From positions 5,644,501 through 5,708,500 of the forward strand of contig NC_073352.2 in the NCBI RefSeq assembly GCF_027580225.2: 64,000 nt of DNA. The letters run 5' to 3'. The translations under genes and the position numbers were made by a program. The DNA comes from Misgurnus anguillicaudatus (taxonomy: Eukaryota; Chordata; Actinopteri; Cypriniformes; Cobitidae). Positions 58,297 through 64,000 of this stretch are shown here, piece after piece. Each line of letters starts with the position of its first letter. Position 1 is the first letter of the stretch. The notes under the pieces were generated by a model, which was not told the origin of the DNA, searched no databases, and was given only the letters and a program-made list of their open reading frames with translations.

Positions 58297-59666
58297 AGTG
58301 TGGTCAATTTAGCAATTTTGTTGCTAGATTCAACAAGTTTTATACAACCAGCAACTTTTTCAAAAAGCACATAGCAAGAGTAAATGTAAATTATTTGGCC
58401 ACCTTTGGAGACTTAAATCTGACTCAAATCCAAACATCAGCAGTGGTAATGTCAAGAGACAATTCTAGGATTTTCGTTTTAAGGGGAGCTTAGCCCCCCA
58501 ATAAGATTTAATTAAAAAATAATAAACACTGATCACTTCAAGAATAAAAACATGTTCCTTTTATGTCTAAATTATTTTATCTTACTGTACAGTGGCCTTG
58601 GGTGACATGAAAGGCGCTTTAAATAAATGTGTTGTTATTATTATTATTTTATTAGTATGTTCTAAAAATATATGAGTCTCAAAATACCTGGGTGGCGATT
58701 TAGTATTTTAGTACTAAAATATAGCTATTGTGTCCACATTTCTTTGACTGTTTGAATTGGAACAGGTGATGCTAGATTAATAACAAAGTCAATGGTTGTT
58801 TTAGTTTAATCCTAAAAAAGAGAATATTCAGGATATTGGCACTGATAATACATCTGTGATGGCTGGGGCTTTAAAAAGGAATAATGTACTTTGCTAAATA
58901 ATGTCCTTTGCACTTGCTGTCAGTGCAGCATCCAAAGAAATCATTCATAGATGTGTTGAATACTTCAAAAAAGGAAACCCTCAACTGGTTTTCAAATTCC
59001 ATAAAATGGCAAGAGACATAGAAAATAGTGTATGCCACCAATAACTTTGGTCAGAAATCCCTTCACATCACCAGTGTGTGCCAAACGTTGGCTGTCAATT
59101 AAGTCTGTGGTATGTATATTTGAATAACTGAAATGGGAAGAACTGAAACTCCACTTTGAGTTGACCAAAACCAGTGAGCATTCCTATATAGCAGATGTGA
59201 TACATGTCATGTCCATGGACAAGACCAACTAAAGTTGTTTTCAAGTAGTAATACAAGTACTACTTACTATCAATTTACCAGAATGGTTTATAAACATAGT
59301 GGTTCATGTTTGTGGAAATATTTTCATTAATGAGTGGACTCCTGACACAACGACATTGTTTTGTGCAACTTCAGAATAAACTACTGAACTGACGGTGATA
59401 ATACTTACTGTATGGCTAAAATGAAAAAAATACTATACACGTATACACACAGATCTGTGTGGAGGATGTGGGTAATTCCAAAAATGCAGGTGTTTTGGGA
59501 AAGTGTTTTGAACAATTGTAATGAAGAGATGTCATATAGAGTTGTAGGCGGTTGTGGATCACAACTTTTCTTAAGTAGTAGCCAGAAAAATCATACAATC
59601 AAGTTGTATGCTATTGTTGTTGTTTAAACTTGTGTTATGCGTTACGTATGAGTAGGCTAAGCTAGC
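58297..59666. other. Non-coding stretch with a SINE-like tail and one small ORF
   Basis: At 58590-58652 CCTTGGGTGACATGAAAGGC plus (ATT)n looks like a SINE tail. A 47-codon frame at 58901-59044 (begins MSFALAVSAASKEIIHRC) has coding-like composition but no recognised domain. Confidence 0.35.
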
Positions 59667-59812
59667 TATGTTTACAATGAAATATTTGTCTACCTTAAAC
59701 ATACAAACTAGTGTAATTAATTTGTGTACATGAAATGTGCTTTCACTGTGTTATGTATGTTTGGTTGGTTTAAAGATCAAGATAATGATGCTTATTTTAT
59801 CTTGTTTCAGTG
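59667..59812. repeat. Inverted copy of 62982-63148
   Basis: Shares CTTAAACATACAAACTAGTG and GTTATGTATGTTTGGTTGG with the complement of 62982-63148. Confidence 0.65.
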
Positions 59813-60042
59813 GTCTTCATTGTTTTTTCATGAAACCCACACTGATAGATCAGAGTCATGTCTGCTTATTAATCTGTTGCAATGCAATAAATATGAGAGT
59901 GAATCATTCTTTATCATTTACAATTCAAATCTGTTACTGAGACAAGATGATTTCCCTTAATCCCTCTTCTGCTATTTTGATGATATGAACTATGAAAGGT
60001 GTACAAGATTGTTTTTTCTTCCTCAAATGACTTGTAATGCAT

Positions 60043-60426
60043 TATAATCAGATAATTCATTGTGTTCATCAAAAGAATGGGTTGTCAGGTAAATGGTTTC
60101 ATATACTGTAAGGTAATGAATATTCAAAATTATTATCAGTGTCATCTTCAGACACTGTTGCTAAATCCAGAAGTGGTGTTTTATCTTATCAGCAAATCTA
60201 ACCATAATAGTTGCGTATGTCTGTACCTGTGTTTCTGTGTAATATGTTGTAATCTTATTACTTAACTTAATAAAGTAGTAGTTACATCTTACATTCTTGT
60301 TATCAAAGTAGTTACTGACTTAAAGTTAATTTTATTGCTTATATTTCTAAACACATATTGTTTGTTACTGTATGTGTGTTTTAACTGAATTATGGTCATA
60401 CGTTTGTCTGTTATATTCTGCAGCAG
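60043..60426 (-). repeat. Duplicated segment, inverted copy of 37966-38376
   Basis: Near-identical in opposite orientation to 37966-38376 over about 400 bp, with small indels. Confidence 0.75.
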
Positions 60427-60460
60427 GTTATATTGTGAAGCTGGTTATTTATATTTATTT

Positions 60461-60927
60461 ATAAAACGGTTAGTTCCAATCCTTGATTCTGATTGGTCAA
60501 TAGGTGTGCTTTATTCATGATAAAACACTGCTATGACCGCTTCACCCAACGGTTCTATTTAATATCACTGCACCCTTAGCAACACCCTTAGCAACACATA
60601 AACATATAATGAGACAAAGTTTGAGAACAGTTTGTTGTTTTTATTTGAGCTTTCATGTTGTTGTTCGCAGTCAGGGACTATTTTTTCTAGCGGAAGGAAT
60701 GCTTTTATTGATTTAACTTCATGAAAGTTGCACTAATATATATATATTTTTTATATTGTGTGGTAACCGTTTTATAAAAGCAATAAGGTACTCGAGGCAA
60801 GTGCTGTATCGTGAATAAGTAACGGCTGAAGGGGTTGCAGGCACTCCGCTTTGCATCGTGCCTAACAACGCCCTTCAGCCGTTACTTATTCACGATACAG
60901 CACAGCCTCTCGTACCTTATTGCTTAC
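60461..60927 (+). mobile_element. Snapback element, copy 2, uninterrupted
   Basis: Starts ATAAAACGGTTAGTTCC; its complement GGTAACCGTTTTATA lies at about 60762-60776. It is followed by a palindromic tail 60778-60926 (AGCAATAAGGTAC...GTACCTTATTGCT) around CACTCCGCTTTGC. It provides the empty site for the EnSpm insertion in copy 1. Confidence 0.75.
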
Positions 60928-61527
60928 ATATATATATGGGCTGCAGTCCGATGCTGTTCATATGCAGTGTAGATTGTGTTGTGGAGCACTTCTGTACATA
61001 AATATTGTGTTTGACTGATCCACTGCCAGAGATGACAAGATTGTAAAGGTGAGCGGAGGTTAGAAAATATTAACACAACATACACAAACAAATTATATCA
61101 AAACTGTACAGTCAGTGTATATCAGTGGGCCGTTTCGAGCAATTTTGGCACCCTAGCCGAACCCACCCATCACAAGCACAGCATCAGCATGGCAGCAACA
61201 GCACAAACACACACACACACACACACTTGCAACACAACAGTAGTGGACAGTATGTACAAACAATGCTTGGTCATAGTCTGGGGCTCAGCGACCACACATG
61301 AAAACAACAGTGACTAGGCAACTACATAGTGGGAAAATGTAGATGACTTACTTTTGAAGATTATAACAGGAGATGACGAAGCTTAGAGTTGAACACTGCA
61401 ATGATTTTGTTATAGTCCAACAATTCAGTCAATTCCTTTTTCAAATGAGAGCAGGGCCATAGGGTTTAGTTTACGTGTCAACATTGCTGCTCTTAAGGAT
61501 AGGCAGTATTTATAATACCTGTACATG
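60928..61527. other. Non-coding stretch
   Basis: Includes a (CA)n run at about 61207-61226; no gene seen. Confidence 0.35.
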
Positions 61528-61885
61528 TGCTGGTCATATAATTAGAATATCATCAAAAAGTTGATTTCTTTCACTAATTCCATTCAAAAAGTGAGACTTG
61601 TATATTATATTCATTCATTACACACAGACTGATATATTTTCTTTTTATATTATATTTTTCTTTTTACTTATATGTATGTATGTTTACAACTAAGGAAAAT
61701 CCTAAATTCAGTATCTCAGAAAATTACTTAAGACCAATACAAAGAAAGGATTTTTAGAAATCTCGGGCAACTGAAAAGTATGAACATGAAAAGTATGAGC
61801 ATGTACAGCACTCAATACTTTGTTGGGGCTCCTTTTGCCTGAATTGCTGCAGCAATGCGGCGTGGCATGGAGTCGATCAGTCTTA
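61528..61885. mobile_element. Tc1/mariner-type element, 5' region fragment
   Basis: GTGCTGGTCATATAATTAGA, ATCATCAAAAAGTTGATTTC and GGCGTGGCATGGAGTCGATC are words of a common fish Tc1-like repeat; no transposase frame remains. Confidence 0.55.
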
Positions 61886-62089
61886 TCTTCTGATGTTTTT
61901 ATATCTTTTAATTGCATTTCTAGTGAGAAATTAGTATTGTAGTTTTCAAATATGTGATTAGTTATCAAAGGTGCTCTCTGTTTATATTTCAAACACGCTG
62001 CCTTTGAAGTGTGTCCGAAAGTCTTTCTCTGAGCTGCCTTCATGCCTCCGAAGTCATTTCCTCATGAGGCAGCGAGGCAACGAGTCAGT

Positions 62090-62491
62090 AGCCGTTTCTC
62101 AATGTCAAGAAAACTTCCTTGGCAGGACTAGTCCTTACAAGTCACTTCCTTCAGAGGCTAGGCGAGGCTCCTTTTAAGCATTCGGAGACCACGTTAAATG
62201 GAACAGGTTAGCAAGTGCATGTCATTACGTCATTGCGTGATTGAAAGGTGTGCTTTCGGTGCTGCGCGCATAGGATTGTGGGTGATTTCAGTACGTGAAG
62301 AGCACGAAGGATACAAATATGCATCCTTTCCTGTATATGGCATATTTCTCGAACAAAGGACTCAGTCCTTGGCTGAAATTACTCAGTCCTTGGCTAAAAA
62401 AAATTGGAACAGTCCTTCGACGGATGTCGATGACGTAGCATCCTCGAAATTCTGGCTTCTGAGGATCCATCCTTGACATTGAGAAACGGCT
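62090..62491. mobile_element. MITE, TIR AGCCGTTTCTCAATGTCAAG, copy 2
   Basis: Ends AGCCGTTTCTCAATGTCAAG and CTTGACATTGAGAAACGGCT. Same family as 18147-18541, with a small duplication near 62360-62400 (ACTCAGTCCTTGGCTRAAA twice). Confidence 0.75.
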
Positions 62492-62509
62492 ACTGCCTTG
62501 AGTTTTCGG

Positions 62510-62681
62510 ACGCAGCCTAGGTTTAAATACAGAGGGTAATCAGGGAAAACAAGCCACACCTGGGGAACCATCATCACACGGACCAATGAACAAAAGAACT
62601 ACAAAGAACTACAGACATGGATGACACAGACATGACTTCAAAATAAGAGTACAAGACAGGGGAACACAGACAGAGTTTGTT
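62510..62681 (-). repeat. Truncated LTR, same family as 45293-45608
   Basis: Minus strand begins TGTAACAAACTCTGTC and shares GTGTTCCCCTG, CTCTTATTTTGAAGT and TAGTTCTTTGTA with the 45293 LTR, in the same order. Truncated at the TATA-like TGTATTTAAACC. Confidence 0.6.
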
Positions 62682-62981
62682 ACACCAGGCATGCGATATT
62701 GTATTGATAACATAACAGTAACCGCTTCACCGTTTGTATCATTCCGCCACCTACTGGTCATTTTAATAACTAATTACAATATAAACAAATATCACACAGC
62801 GATATTGCTTGAGTATAATACAATTAATAAATAATAAACTTTTTTTAAAAGTGTACCTCACAAAGAAACAAATACCCATCCTGGGGCTCAGCCATGCTTT
62901 ATATGGGTGAGTTGGAGAGAACTCATGCATCATGGGTATGACCAGGCCAACTAAAATAAACATCTGTGAAGCTGTTAAAGA

Positions 62982-63148
62982 TCAAATAAGATAAAACAAG
63001 ATGAGCATCATTATCTTGACATTTAAACCAACCAAACATACATAACACTTTGCAGTGAAAACACTATATAAAGCACAATTCATGTACACACAGTAATTAC
63101 ACTAGTTTGTATGTTTAAGTTAGACAAATATTACATTGTAAACATACA
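62982..63148. repeat. Inverted copy of 59667-59812
   Basis: AACCAACCAAACATACATAAC and CACTAGTTTGTATGTTTAAG match the complement of 59667-59812. Confidence 0.65.
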
Positions 63149-63159
63149 CTCTAAAAACA

Positions 63160-63277
63160 CTCTAAAAACTTTGCTAAATAGCACTTAAAGTGGTTAATTG
63201 GTTTGTAATCATAGGGGAACCATTTTAAGTGCCATATAGCACCTATGTAGTGTGTAGCACCTGTGTAGAATCATATT
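63160..63277. repeat. TATAGCACC modular repeat, copy 2, cut by an LTR
   Basis: Matches 35800-35935 (TAAATAGCACTTAAAGTGGTT, AAGTGCCATATAGCACC), then stops at the TG of the LTR at 63278. Confidence 0.6.
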
Positions 63278-64000
63278 TGTTAGGGCTCTGCCATAATCTT
63301 GTTTGGTTATTATATCTAGTTTTGTATGGCAGGGTCCTGACAGTACAATGTTTTGTGTGGGAGAACGTGGTTTTGGTATTGTCATTTTAGACCACGTTTT
63401 TCCCGTGTCTTGTGACTTTTTCCCCGCTCCCTTGTATTCTCTTGTCATTGTGTGTTGTCAATTTCCCTGCTCCCTTGCTTCCTCTAGTCTTTGTTTTTTA
63501 TGTCGTGTTTAGTCTAGTGTACTGATTTCATGTGTGTGTGTATATATATATTTATATATTTGTTTATATATTTATATGTTTATATATATATAATGGATTT
63601 ATTGTTTTGTCTTGTTAGTGCCTTGGTTGTCCTGTGTTGTTTTGTGTTTGTTTCACAGGTTCACACGTGCATCCCTCACAGGTGTTTCTGCTTTGTGTGA
63701 TTGTTTCAATGTGTCATCAATGTGATCTTCCTCACCTGTAGCTTGTTTTCCCCTCATCGGGTCTGTATATATTCCCTGTGTTTTCAGTGTCTCGTTGCTA
63801 GTTCGTCTGTGTATGTACTCGCCAGCTACTAGCTTTGCTAGTTTCTAGTCCTGTCTTGTGTGCTTTTGATACGTCTAGTTTGTTCATTAATTGTTTCCCT
63901 TAATCTCTGCTGCCCAGGAATCATTCTCTAGATACTGTTTCTGTGATCGCTGACTGTTATAGAGACTGTTTTCTCCATCTTCCTGCTTAAGGACTGCAGT
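63278..64000 (+). repeat. Probable LTR running off the window
   Basis: Starts TGTTAGGGCTCTGCC at a sharp junction inside the modular repeat; long T/G-rich plus-strand composition, AT-rich (TATA)n at 63540-63592 and a TATA-like TGTATATATTCCC near 63767, as in fish Gypsy LTRs. The end is outside the window. Confidence 0.55.

Overview
The window is vertebrate nuclear DNA, most likely a cyprinid-type teleost fish. It is AT-rich and dominated by typical fish transposons (many hAT families with 8-bp target duplications, Tc1, EnSpm/CACTG, DIRS, L1- and L2-like LINEs, a Sushi-like Gypsy chromovirus, tRNA-derived SINEs). The few host genes have spliced exons with GT-AG borders. No bacterial, plasmid or CRISPR feature was seen.

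Host genes are sparse. (1) At 6865-7112 (+) lies the terminal RING-finger exon of a Neuralized-type E3 ubiquitin ligase, probably neurl1b; its other exons are not visible. (2) A dispersed family of small secreted Kazal-type protease inhibitors follows: gene C (27970-28816, minus), gene A (51137-51899, plus) and gene B (56583-57292, minus). All have four exons, and they share about 110 bp of promoter/5'UTR. Relics of the same promoter/exon 1 lie at 14615-14658 and 17089-17177. The predicted P1 residue is Glu in A, Asp in B and Lys in C. Gene C shows damage at its exon 1 splice donor and a lost ancestral stop codon.

Layout. 1-4285: 3' part of a Gypsy chromovirus with an open pol and a 3' LTR. 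4390-8305: small MITEs, including a near-perfect 148-bp-arm hairpin, plus the neurl1b exon. 8798-14215: snapback element with nested EnSpm, then a Tc1 with nested hAT. 14.2-23.5 kb: Kazal relics, SINEs, and a 4.5-kb hAT holding two further hATs and two MITEs. 23.5-27.6 kb: (TA)n, then a DIRS element with inverted terminal repeats inside a LINE fragment. 28-29 kb: Kazal C. 29-38 kb: Tc1, hAT and LINE debris. 39.1-41.9 kb: a three-layer nest whose core is a pogo-like element with an open zinc-finger ORF. 42-50 kb: MITEs, a hAT transposase remnant, an LTR/gag element, an L1 fragment and a snapback element with a possible Crypton-type relic. 51-57.4 kb: Kazal A and B tail to tail around a SINE/hAT/MITE nest. 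57.8-64 kb: MITEs, inverted duplicated segments, and the start of another LTR running off the window.

The host genes do not form a pathway together; neurl1b belongs to Notch-ligand ubiquitination and the Kazal genes to extracellular protease control. Most of the remaining DNA is layered transposon insertions, many of which can be dated relative to each other from intact target-site duplications.
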